This document shows, piece by piece, positions 1 through 6,084 of a stretch of 6,795 bases of DNA. A program made the translations under genes and the position numbers. Position 1 is the stretch's first letter. Each line of letters opens with the position of its first letter. The notes under the pieces were generated by a model, which searched no databases, had not been told where the DNA came from, and was given only the letters and a program-made list of their open reading frames with translations. The DNA comes from Actinomycetes bacterium (GTDB lineage Bacteria; Actinomycetota; Actinomycetes; Actinomycetales; Cellulomonadaceae): contig JAEWEJ010000372.1 of the NCBI GenBank assembly GCA_023389455.1, positions 1 through 6,795 on the forward strand. The letters run 5' to 3'.

Positions 1-1
1 C

Positions 2-22
2 TGCCCGCGCCGGTGGCGGGCA
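2..22. repeat. 7-bp inverted repeat at left edge
   Basis: TGCCCGC (2-8) and GCGGGCA (16-22) are exact reverse complements around a 7-nt loop. The hairpin could end transcription of the MFS gene from the right or of a gene left of the window. No T-run follows on either side. The rest of 1-143 holds no gene I can support, although short frames stay open to the left edge on both strands. Confidence 0.25.
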
Positions 23-91
23 CGGACGCCCACCGGGCCGCGGAGCACCCGTGCGGGGGTGACGCCCGTCGATATGCCGGATGCGCCCGGA

Positions 92-113
92 GACCTCACC
101 CGGGACCGAGGTC
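92..113 (-). terminator. Possible terminator hairpin after the MFS gene
   Basis: A perfect 6-bp inverted repeat (GACCTC at 92-97, GAGGTC at 108-113) has a 10-nt loop. It lies about 30 nt beyond the MFS stop on the transcribed strand. There is no U-tract, as is common for actinobacterial terminators, so the call rests only on position and symmetry. Confidence 0.25.
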
Positions 114-143
114 CGCCGATCGTGTCGGGGGCGCGTCGCCCTG

Positions 144-1442
144 TCAGCCCAGCGCCCACGCACCGCCGCGCCGGAAGGCCGGCGTCGCCAGCGCCAGCAC
201 CGCGAGCGCGACGACGGCCGCGCCGAGCATCACGCCGGCCATCGCGACGGCACCGCCGCCCAGCACGCCGGACAGGTTGGCGACCACGCCGCCGGTGCCC
301 GCCTGCAGCGACCCGATGAACGCGGCGGCCGTCCCCGCCATCGTGCCGTGCCGCCCGAGCGCGATCGCCGTCGCGTTCGGCGGGGCGAAGTTCACCAGCG
401 CGAGCACCAGCCACAGCACGACGACCATCGACCACATCCCCCCGACGCCGGTCAGGGCGACCACCAGCAGCAGCGCCGTGAGCACCACGGTGAGCACGAC
501 CGCGACCCGCAGGATGCGGATCGGCGCGACCCGCCGCACGAGCGTCGCGTTGACCTGCGCCCCCAGCACCAGGCCGACGCCGTTGGCCGCGAAGAGCAGC
601 GCGAACTCCTGCTCGGACAGCCCGTAGCCGACCCGCAGGACGAACGGGGACGCCACGACGTAGGTCATGAGCACCGCCATGGTCAGACCCGGCAGCACGG
701 CGAGGGCCACGAAGTGCCGGTCCCGCAGCAGGTGCCGGTACCCGGCCAGCGCCGTGCGCACACCGCTGGGCCTGCGCCGCTCGGCCGGCAGCGTCTCGGG
801 CATCCGCAGGGCCACGACCACCCAGAGCCCGACACCCAGCAGCGCGAGCACGACGAACACCGCTCGCCACCCCCACTGCCCGGCGATGAGGCCGCCCAGC
901 GACGGCGCGAACAGCGGCGCGACGCCGATCACGAGCATCAGGCGGGACATCAGGCGCGACGCGTCCGAGCCGACGAAGCGGTCCCGGATGAGGGCCATCG
1001 CGACGACCGTCGCCGAGGCGTTGAAGAACCCCTGGGCGACACGCAGCGCGACGAGCGGCACGATCGAGGGCGCGACGGCGCACAGCAGCGACACGACGAC
1101 GTGCAGCGCGACACCCACGAGCACGGGCGCGCGCCGTCCGAACCGGTCGGACAGCGGCCCGATGACGAGCTGGCCGACGGCACCGCCGATGAGCATCCCC
1201 GTCATCGTCAGCTGGACGGCGGCGGCGGACGTGCCCAGGTCACGGGCGACGTCGGGCAGCGACGGCAGGTAGATGTCCGTGGACAGCGCCGGCAGCGCGC
1301 ACATGGCGCCGAGCAGCAGGACGTGCCGGGCGTCGGGGCGGTACGCGGGCGCGTCGGCGGGCGACGCCCCGCCGGACGGGGGTGCGCCCGACGAGGTCGC
1401 GGGCTGGGCGTGCACGGCGGTACGGGAGGGTGACTGGTCCAT
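144..1442 (-). CDS. Bcr/CflA-family multidrug efflux MFS transporter
   Basis: This is a predicted 432-aa inner-membrane drug:H+ antiporter of the DHA1 (12-TM) major facilitator family. After a Pro/Ser/Ala-rich cytoplasmic tail of about 40 residues, TM1 carries STDIYLPSLP (residues 54-63), the hallmark of the Bcr/CflA subgroup. MFS motif A (GPLSDRFGRR, 95-104) sits in the TM2-TM3 loop. The TM5 antiporter motif C appears as APSLGG (179-184). About 12 hydrophobic segments follow, with a charged central loop (about 213-243) separating the two six-helix halves. Length is close to the usual ~400 aa plus the tail. The ATG at 1442 is chosen because the homologous region begins soon after it and the frame further upstream lacks family features. 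The gene is divergent from the SRAP gene. The substrate cannot be told from sequence; family members export bicyclomycin, chloramphenicol, sulfonamides or cysteine-pathway metabolites. No adjacent regulator is seen. Confidence 0.93.
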   Translation of the reverse strand: MDQSPSRTAVHAQPATSSGAPPSGGASPADAPAYRPDARHVLLLGAMCALPALSTDIYLPSLPDVARDLGTSAAAVQLTMTGMLIGGAVGQLVIGPLSDRFGRRAPVLVGVALHVVVSLLCAVAPSIVPLVALRVAQGFFNASATVVAMALIRDRFVGSDASRLMSRLMLVIGVAPLFAPSLGGLIAGQWGWRAVFVVLALLGVGLWVVVALRMPETLPAERRRPSGVRTALAGYRHLLRDRHFVALAVLPGLTMAVLMTYVVASPFVLRVGYGLSEQEFALLFAANGVGLVLGAQVNATLVRRVAPIRILRVAVVLTVVLTALLLVVALTGVGGMWSMVVVLWLVLALVNFAPPNATAIALGRHGTMAGTAAAFIGSLQAGTGGVVANLSGVLGGGAVAMAGVMLGAAVVALAVLALATPAFRRGGAWALG

Positions 1443-1476
1443 CACCTCCCATCGTCCCACCGGCGACGCGCGAGGA

Positions 1477-1488
1477 CGAATCGATTCG
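1477..1488. promoter_or_regulatory. 12-bp palindrome between the divergent MFS and SRAP genes
   Basis: CGAATCGATTCG is a perfect palindrome. It extends to an 18-bp dyad at 1474-1491 (GG-A-palindrome-A-CC) with a single mismatched pair. It is the most AT-rich patch in the 102-bp divergent spacer and sits about 35 nt from the MFS start and 57 nt from the SRAP start. This is a plausible operator position for either gene. The binding protein is unknown. It does not have the spacing of the actinobacterial LexA box. Confidence 0.35.
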
Positions 1489-1531
1489 ACCGTGCGGGTC
1501 ACCCCACGCTGCGCCTGTCGGTGCCCGGTGG

Positions 1532-1537
1532 CAGGCT
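1532..1537 (+). promoter_or_regulatory. -10-like hexamer for leaderless SRAP transcript
   Basis: CAGGCT lies 7 nt before the ATG at 1545. It resembles the actinobacterial -10 pattern (T/C)ANNNT at the distance expected when transcription starts on the start codon. There is no convincing Shine-Dalgarno sequence before this ATG. No clear -35 box was found. Confidence 0.3.
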
Positions 1538-1544
1538 GACCGGC

Positions 1545-2300
1545 ATGTGCGGGAGGTACGCGTCGTTCCGGGAGGACCAGGCGATCGCCGACGAGTTCGC
1601 CGTGGCGACCGTCGCGGACGACGTGCGGCTCCTGCCGCCGTCGTGGAACGTCGCCCCGACCGACGGGGTGCGGATGGTCGTCGAGCGCGCCGACCGGGCC
1701 ACCGGCGAGATCACGCGCCAGCTGCGCGTCGCGCGCTGGGGCCTGGTGCCCTCGTGGGCCAAGGACCCGTCCATCGGCAACCGCATGATCAACGCCCGTG
1801 TCGAGACCCTGGCCGACAAGCCGGCGTTCGCCCGGCCGTTCGCGAGCCGACGGGCCCTGCTGCCCGCCGACGGGTACTACGAGTGGCAGGCCGCCCCCGA
1901 GCCGCCGGCCGGCTCGCCGCGGGGCCGACGCCCCCCGAAGCAGCCGTTCTGGATCCACCCCGCCGACGGCGACGTCGCCGCGCTCGCCGGGCTCTACGAG
2001 TTCTGGCGAGACCCGACGAAGCGGGACGACGACCCCGAGCGGTGGCTCGTCTCCGTCACGGTCGTGACGCGGCCCGCGACGGAGACGATGGCCGCGATCC
2101 ACGACCGCCAGCCCCTGGTCCTGCCGCACGACGCGTGGGCCGCGTGGCTGGACCCGGCGGTCGGCGCCGACGAGGCCCGCGGGCTCCTGACGGTCGAGCC
2201 GCCCCCGCTGCGCGCGACGCCCGTGTCGACCCGCGTCAACGCGGTCGCGAACGACGGTCCCGACCTCGTCGTCCCCGAGGGGCCCGACCTGACCGTCTGA
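1545..2300 (+). CDS. SRAP-family (YedK/HMCES) abasic-site processing protein
   Basis: This 251-aa SOS-response-associated peptidase-fold protein belongs to the family that shields abasic sites in single-stranded DNA. Its N-terminal Cys forms a thiazolidine crosslink with the ring-opened sugar. All family key residues are visible. Cys2 in MCGRY becomes the free N-terminus after Met removal. Asn35 lies in PSWNVAPT, Glu113 in YYEW and His186 in IHDRQP (more often IHDRMP). The WGLVPSWAKD and NARVET blocks (65-74, 83-88) are typical of the DNA-binding surface. The ATG at 1545 is fixed by chemistry: the GTG at 1521 would bury Cys2 behind eight residues. A Pro/Arg-rich loop (about 118-132) just after the Glu motif is longer than in compact members such as E. 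coli YedK. The gene stands alone, divergent from the efflux gene and convergent with the cyclase. Confidence 0.96.
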   Translation: MCGRYASFREDQAIADEFAVATVADDVRLLPPSWNVAPTDGVRMVVERADRATGEITRQLRVARWGLVPSWAKDPSIGNRMINARVETLADKPAFARPFASRRALLPADGYYEWQAAPEPPAGSPRGRRPPKQPFWIHPADGDVAALAGLYEFWRDPTKRDDDPERWLVSVTVVTRPATETMAAIHDRQPLVLPHDAWAAWLDPAVGADEARGLLTVEPPPLRATPVSTRVNAVANDGPDLVVPEGPDLTV

Positions 2301-2309
2301 CCGGCAGAC
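2295..2309. terminator. Small hairpin spanning the convergent stop codons
   Basis: GTCTG (2295-2299) and CAGAC (2305-2309) pair around a 5-nt loop. The hairpin overlaps the SRAP stop codon and the 10-bp gap to the cyclase stop, so it could act as a weak bidirectional terminator. The stem is short and there is no T-run. Confidence 0.25.
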
Positions 2310-2310
2310 C

Positions 2311-3426
2311 TCAGCGGGGCGCCGACTCCAGGCGGTACGGCACGACCTCGCCCACGCCGGCCAGCTCACGCGGCGGACGCGCGGTCAGGCGGAAGCGCGG
2401 GTCCCCGCCGAGCACCTGCGCCGTGTCCGCGTCCACGAGCACCGTGCTGGGCTCCGCGACGTCCGTCAGGCGCGCGGCGAGGTTCACGCTGGGCCCGAAG
2501 ACGTCGCCGAACCGTGACAGCACCCGCCCCCAGACCAGGCCCACGCGCACCGGGGTGACCCCGCGCGCGCCCTCCGCCAGCCCGCCGGCCCCCCGCGCCG
2601 CCTCCACGTCCAACGACGCGCCGAACGCGTCCGCGAGGCCGAGCGCCACGGACGCGCCGACCCCCGGGGTGTCGGCGATGAACAGCACGGCGTCCCCGAT
2701 GGTCTTGACGACCCGGCCGCCGGCGCCGACGACCACGTCCCGCGCGGCCGTCTCGAAGCGCTGGACGAAGTGCGACAGGTCGGTCGAGCCGAGGCCGGCG
2801 GTACGGCGCGTGAACGACACCATGTCGGCGAAGCCGACGGCCCGCGCCAGCGGCAGCAGATTGGCGTCGACCGCCACGTCCCGCAGGTGGCCGAACTCGG
2901 CGGCGTAACGGTCCGCCACCGCGGCGAGCTGACGCCGGTAGGAGTGCAGGAGCTGCTGCTCGAGCAGCGGGGCGAGGTCCCGCAGCCGGTCGAGGACGAG
3001 CAGGCGTGCGGACGTGTCGTCCAGGCCGAACCGCGTCTCCATGTCCTCGACCAGGGCCTCGACCTGCCACAGCGCGAGACGGTCCGAGGTGTGCCCCAGC
3101 GAGCGGATCACCGTGACCACCGTGCTGGGGGCCAGGCCGTGCTCCTCGACCAGCGCGTGCGCCAGGGTCAGCGCCTGCGCGTCGCGCTCGGTGAACATGA
3201 CCTCGTCGTCCCCGGGGCTGGGCAGGCCCAGCGTGCGCCAGAACAGCCGTACCGTCTCGAGGTCGATGCCCGTGCGGCGCGCCAGGTCCCGCGCGCTGAG
3301 CGTCCGCGGGCCGCCGAGGAGGAGCTCGTCGAGCGCCTCCGTGGTGCCGGCCGTCGACGGGTGGCCGACCGTCACCGGGGACGCACCGCCCCCAGGGCCG
3401 TCGCTCTCCCGCCTACCACCAGGCAC
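2311..3426 (-). CDS. Class III adenylate cyclase with Rv1264-like regulatory domain
   Basis: This is a predicted soluble 371-aa enzyme making cAMP from ATP. Residues ~30-190 match the layout of the autoinhibitory/pH-sensing N-domain of M. tuberculosis Rv1264/Rv2212: a helix-turn-helix-looking start (LSARDLARRTGIDLETVR, 43-60), a short FTERDA segment, then long helices to ~180. The cyclase domain (about 192-368) keeps every canonical catalytic residue. Asp201 (FADMVSFT) and Asp245 (KTIGDA) bind metal. Lys241 and Asp308 (FGDVFGP) select adenine. Asn315 and Arg319 (VNLAAR) stabilise the transition state. Class III enzymes work as dimers. A Gly/Ala-rich stretch (273-291) enlarges the loop between the K-D and D-N-R motifs. 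The GTG at 3426 is preferred because a -10-like hexamer precedes it; an in-frame GTG at 3375 (Val18) is the alternative. The gene lies 15 bp after birA on the same strand. Confidence 0.93.
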   Translation of the reverse strand: MPGGRRESDGPGGGASPVTVGHPSTAGTTEALDELLLGGPRTLSARDLARRTGIDLETVRLFWRTLGLPSPGDDEVMFTERDAQALTLAHALVEEHGLAPSTVVTVIRSLGHTSDRLALWQVEALVEDMETRFGLDDTSARLLVLDRLRDLAPLLEQQLLHSYRRQLAAVADRYAAEFGHLRDVAVDANLLPLARAVGFADMVSFTRRTAGLGSTDLSHFVQRFETAARDVVVGAGGRVVKTIGDAVLFIADTPGVGASVALGLADAFGASLDVEAARGAGGLAEGARGVTPVRVGLVWGRVLSRFGDVFGPSVNLAARLTDVAEPSTVLVDADTAQVLGGDPRFRLTARPPRELAGVGEVVPYRLESAPR

Positions 3427-3433
3427 GCACCGA

Positions 3434-3439
3434 AGCCTA
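3434..3439 (-). promoter_or_regulatory. -10-like hexamer for the cyclase gene
   Basis: On the minus strand TAGGCT ends 7 nt before the cyclase GTG and begins two bases after the birA stop codon. The form TANNNT at this distance fits a leaderless mRNA, so the cyclase may have its own promoter besides read-through from birA. It shares the core AACTAG-CT with the hexamer before the carboxylase gene. No good -35 was found. Confidence 0.35.
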
Positions 3440-3441
3440 GT

Positions 3442-4311
3442 TCACGCTCCTGTGCCTCCGGCCGCACGGACGTGCACCACGTCGCCGGCCAGCACGTGCC
3501 GCTGCGCGCCGTCCGCGTCCCGCACCAGCAGCGCGCCGTCGTCGGCCAGGCCCGTCGCGGTGCCGTGCAGCACCTCGCCGCCCGGCAGCTCGACGCGCAC
3601 CGGCTGCCCCACGGTCGAGCACACCGAGGCGACCTCGTCGAGGAGGCCTGCGGCCTGCGCGTCCCCGCCGTGCTCGACCCACCGCTGCGCGACCTCGTCG
3701 AGGGCGCCGACCAGCGCGACCAGGACGCTGGCGCGGTCGGCCGACCGGGCGCCGGCCAGCGCGAGCGACGTCGCCCACGGCACCGGCAGCTCGTCGGCCG
3801 CCTGGTCGACGTTGACGCCGATGCCGACCGCGACCGCCGGCACCTGCGGGACCGCCTGCGCGAGGATCCCCGCGACCTTGCGCGTGGTCCCCCAGCCGGC
3901 GAGCGGCTCGACCGCGTCCCCGAGCTCGACGAGCACGTCGTTGGGCCACTTCAGCACGGCGCGCACCCCCGCCGTGGCGCGCAGCGCCCGCACGGCGCCG
4001 AGCCCCGCCAGCAGCGGCAGCCACGCGTACGTGGCCGGCCCCGACCGCGGCCGGGCGACGAACGTGCAGCTGAGCGAGGCCCGCGGCGCGGCCACCCAGG
4101 TCCGGCCTGCCCGCCCGTGCCCGGCGGTCTGGTGCTCGGCGACCAGCAGGCTCGCGTGGGGCCACGCGTCGGGCTCGGTCAGCAGCGCCGCGACGACGTC
4201 GTCGTTCGTGGAGCCGGTCTCGGCCACGACGTCGAGGCGGGCCAGCGGTCCCGCAGGGGCCAGCAGCATGTCCCGCAGGACGGCGACCTGCAGCGGCGGT
4301 CGGTCGGTCAT
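3442..4311 (-). CDS. birA: Biotin--[acetyl-CoA carboxylase] ligase
   Basis: This 289-aa cytosolic enzyme activates biotin with ATP to biotinyl-5'-AMP and attaches it to the lysine of biotin carboxyl carrier domains. Visible blocks: ETGSTND (31-37); the biotin/adenylate loop GHGRAGRTW (64-72, usually GRGRxGRxW, with His65 replacing the first Arg); KWPND (121-125); KVAGIL with the catalytic Lys145; GIGVNV (163-168). A C-terminal SH3-like domain runs from about 235 to 282. It starts directly with the catalytic domain and has no N-terminal winged helix, so it is a monofunctional ligase and not a DNA-binding repressor like E. coli BirA. The ATG at 4311 is chosen because 28 extra residues from 4395 are non-conserved, Pro/Gly-rich and would overlap the intergenic region. 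It is divergent from accD, its likely pathway partner, and followed closely by the cyclase gene. Confidence 0.96.
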   Translation of the reverse strand: MTDRPPLQVAVLRDMLLAPAGPLARLDVVAETGSTNDDVVAALLTEPDAWPHASLLVAEHQTAGHGRAGRTWVAAPRASLSCTFVARPRSGPATYAWLPLLAGLGAVRALRATAGVRAVLKWPNDVLVELGDAVEPLAGWGTTRKVAGILAQAVPQVPAVAVGIGVNVDQAADELPVPWATSLALAGARSADRASVLVALVGALDEVAQRWVEHGGDAQAAGLLDEVASVCSTVGQPVRVELPGGEVLHGTATGLADDGALLVRDADGAQRHVLAGDVVHVRAAGGTGA

Positions 4312-4317
4312 CGGGCC

Positions 4318-4323
4318 ATCATG
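4318..4323 (-). promoter_or_regulatory. -10-like hexamer before birA
   Basis: On the minus strand CATGAT stands 6 nt before the birA ATG, with no Shine-Dalgarno sequence between. It fits a leaderless start less well than the TANNNT hexamers of the neighbours, because its first base is C and no -35 is evident. Confidence 0.25.
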
Positions 4324-4358
4324 TCCCAGCACCGCCCGGTACGGGCACCCGGGGCCCG

Positions 4359-4395
4359 GTGTTGTCGGGTCCCCACAGGCGTCCCGCGGCAACAC
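4359..4395. repeat. Inverted repeat / hairpin in the birA-accD spacer
   Basis: GTGTTG (4359-4364) pairs with CAACAC (4390-4395). Inside it CGGG (4366-4369) pairs with CCCG (4383-4386) around a 13-nt loop, with a small asymmetric internal loop between the two stems. It occupies the middle of the 134-bp divergent spacer. It could be a 5' leader structure of an upstream-initiated birA transcript, or a protein site. Confidence 0.3.
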
Positions 4396-4418
4396 GGTCG
4401 ACGGGGTGCAGGGTGCTG

Positions 4419-4430
4419 GTGGACGTCCAC
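4419..4430. promoter_or_regulatory. 12-bp palindrome overlapping the accD promoter
   Basis: GTGGACGTCCAC is a perfect palindrome ending 3 bp before the -10-like TAGCCT, within the presumed promoter spacer. A protein bound here would be expected to block RNA polymerase, so it is a candidate operator for the carboxylase operon. No regulator can be named from sequence. Confidence 0.4.
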
Positions 4431-4433
4431 AAC

Positions 4434-4439
4434 TAGCCT
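4434..4439 (+). promoter_or_regulatory. -10-like hexamer for leaderless accD transcript
   Basis: TAGCCT (TANNNT) lies 6 nt before the GTG at 4446. There is no Shine-Dalgarno sequence before this start, so transcription beginning at or next to the GTG is the simplest reading. The -35 region (about 4410-4416) has no recognisable consensus. Confidence 0.4.
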
Positions 4440-4445
4440 CGTCGG

Positions 4446-6074
4446 GTGACCCAGGACGCCTCCACCGCGCACAGCCGCCCGACGGACCCCGCCGCCACGC
4501 CCGCCCGCACCACCGCCGGCCTGCTCGACGACCTGCGCGCCCGGCGCGCGGCCGCCGTCGACGAGGCCGAGCAGAACGCCGCGGCGCGTCAGCACGCGCG
4601 CGGGCGCAAGACGGCCCGCGAGCGCATCGAGGCGCTGCTGGACCCCGGCTCGTTCGTCGAGCTCGACGCGTTCGTCCGGCACCGGTCGACGAACTTCGGC
4701 CTCGACCGCAAGCGGATCGCCGGTGACGGCGTCGTCGTCGGGCACGGCACCGTCGAGGGCCGCCCGGTCTGCGTGTACTCCCAGGACTTCACGGTCTTCG
4801 GCGGTTCGCTGGGCGAGGTCCACGGGCAGAAGATCGCCAAGGTCATGGACCTCGCGCTGCGCACCGGCGTGCCGCTGGTGGGGATCAGCGACGGCGGCGG
4901 CGCCCGCATCCAGGAGGGCGTCGCGGGCCTGACGCAGTTCGCCGAGATCTTCCGCCGCAACGTCGCGGCCTCGGGCGTGATCCCGCAGATCAGCCTGATC
5001 CTGGGGCCGTCGGCGGGCGGCGCGGTGTACTCCCCCGCGCTGACCGACTTCATCGTCATGGCGGACGGCACGTCGAACATGTTCATCACGGGCCCCGACG
5101 TCATCCGGGCCGTGACGGGCGAGGACGTCGGCTTCGAGGAGCTCGGCGGCGCGACGACGCACTCGACACGCTCGGGCGTCGCGCACTACATGGCCTCGGA
5201 CGAGGACGACGCGATCGACTGGGTCCGCACGCTGCTGGCGTACCTGCCCACCAACAACCTCGCGGACCCGCCCGCCTACGCGCACGAGGCCGAGCTCGAG
5301 GTGACCGACGACGACCGGGTGCTCGACACCCTGGTGCCCGACTCGGACAACCAGCCGTACGACATGCACACCGTGCTGGAGACGGTGCTGGACGACGGCA
5401 GCTTCCTGGAGGTCCAGGCGCTCTACGCGCAGAACGTCGTCATCGGCTTCGGCCACGTCGAGGGCCAGCCGGTCGGCATCGTCGCCAACCAGCCGATGCA
5501 CATGGCCGGGACGCTCGACATCAACGCGGCGGAGAAGGCCGCGCGCTTCGTGCGGACCTGCGACGCGTTCGGGATCCCCGTCCTGACGTTCGTCGACGTC
5601 CCGGGGTTCCTGCCCGGCACCGACCAGGAGTGGAACGGCATCATCCGGCGCGGCGCCAAGCTGATCTTCGCGTACGCGGAGGCCACGGTCCCGCTCGTCA
5701 CGGTCATCACGCGCAAGGCCTACGGCGGCGCCTACATCGTCATGGGGTCCAAGCAGCTCGGCGCCGACGTGAACCTCGCGTGGCCGACCGCCCAGATCGC
5801 CGTCATGGGCGCCGGCGGCGCCGTCAACATCCTGCAGCGCGGCGCGCTCAAGGCCGTCGCGGAGGCCGGCGGCGACGTCGAGGCCGAGCGGCGCCGGCTG
5901 ACCGCCGAGTACGAGGACGCGATCGTCAACCCGTGGGACGCGGCGGACCGCGGCTACGTCGACGACGTCATCGAGCCCTCGGCGACCCGCACCCAGATCG
6001 TGCGCTCGCTGCGCCTGCTGCGCACGAAGCGTGCGAGCCTGCCCCCGAAGAAGCACGGGAACATCCCGCTGTGA
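4446..6074 (+). CDS. accD: Acyl-CoA carboxylase carboxyltransferase beta subunit (AccD/PccB type)
   Basis: This 542-aa cytosolic subunit transfers CO2 from carboxybiotin on the alpha subunit to an acyl-CoA, giving malonyl- or methylmalonyl-CoA for fatty-acid and complex-lipid synthesis. It is a full-length double crotonase fold. The N-terminal half has RKTARERI (54-61) and FTVFGGSLGEVHGQKI (115-130). The first oxyanion-hole stretch is SDGGGARIQEGV (148-159; Gly150 where Ser is common). The second half carries VPGFLPGTDQEWNGIIRRGAK (from 385) and the second oxyanion stretch AYGGAY (425-430). Ile431 follows GGAY, where S. coelicolor PccB has its specificity residue Asp422, so broader or acetyl-CoA use is possible. 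The GTG at 4446 is chosen because of the hexamer TAGCCT 6 nt upstream and the ordinary N-terminal length. It heads an operon with the next two genes. Confidence 0.97.
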   Translation: MTQDASTAHSRPTDPAATPARTTAGLLDDLRARRAAAVDEAEQNAAARQHARGRKTARERIEALLDPGSFVELDAFVRHRSTNFGLDRKRIAGDGVVVGHGTVEGRPVCVYSQDFTVFGGSLGEVHGQKIAKVMDLALRTGVPLVGISDGGGARIQEGVAGLTQFAEIFRRNVAASGVIPQISLILGPSAGGAVYSPALTDFIVMADGTSNMFITGPDVIRAVTGEDVGFEELGGATTHSTRSGVAHYMASDEDDAIDWVRTLLAYLPTNNLADPPAYAHEAELEVTDDDRVLDTLVPDSDNQPYDMHTVLETVLDDGSFLEVQALYAQNVVIGFGHVEGQPVGIVANQPMHMAGTLDINAAEKAARFVRTCDAFGIPVLTFVDVPGFLPGTDQEWNGIIRRGAKLIFAYAEATVPLVTVITRKAYGGAYIVMGSKQLGADVNLAWPTAQIAVMGAGGAVNILQRGALKAVAEAGGDVEAERRRLTAEYEDAIVNPWDAADRGYVDDVIEPSATRTQIVRSLRLLRTKRASLPPKKHGNIPL

Positions 6075-6078
6075 GGAG
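6074..6078 (+). promoter_or_regulatory. Shine-Dalgarno for the 184-aa protein, overlapping the accD stop
   Basis: AGGAG begins on the last base of the accD TGA stop and lies 6 nt before the ATG at 6085. The arrangement fixes this start over upstream in-frame codons and points to translation coupled to accD. Confidence 0.75.
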
Positions 6079-6084
6079 CGAGGC

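Noticed and set aside
1..62. End of a plus-strand gene in the frame stopping at 60-62
   Set aside because: About 19 Gly/Arg/Pro-rich codons to the edge are not enough to tell coding from chance; a minus-strand frame from about 99 to the edge is equally open.
81..1433. Long open frame on the plus strand opposite the MFS gene
   Set aside because: Its translation is an Arg/His/Gln/Asp-rich low-complexity string with no domain. Such antisense frames are expected opposite GC-rich genes. The minus-strand product is a clear transporter.
1477..1488. LexA/SOS box before the SRAP gene
   Set aside because: The actinobacterial box is GAAC-N4-GTTC. Here the half-sites are GAA-N4-TTC, two bases closer overall, so the palindrome does not fit despite the DNA-repair gene nearby.
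1521..1544. GTG start at 1521 for the SRAP protein
   Set aside because: The catalytic Cys must follow the initiator Met directly, which requires the ATG at 1545.
1443..2369. Upstream extension of the MFS frame to a start near 2369
   Set aside because: The extension runs antisense through the SRAP gene and is low-complexity. The transporter homology begins only after 1442.
4312..4395. Earlier birA start at 4395
   Set aside because: The added 28 residues resemble translated spacer (Pro/Gly/Cys, no conservation pattern), and ligases of this class start shortly before the STN motif.
2770..4449. 559-codon plus-strand frame opposite the cyclase and birA
   Set aside because: Composition is repetitive Arg/Gly/Gln with no motif, while the opposite strand carries two complete recognisable enzymes.
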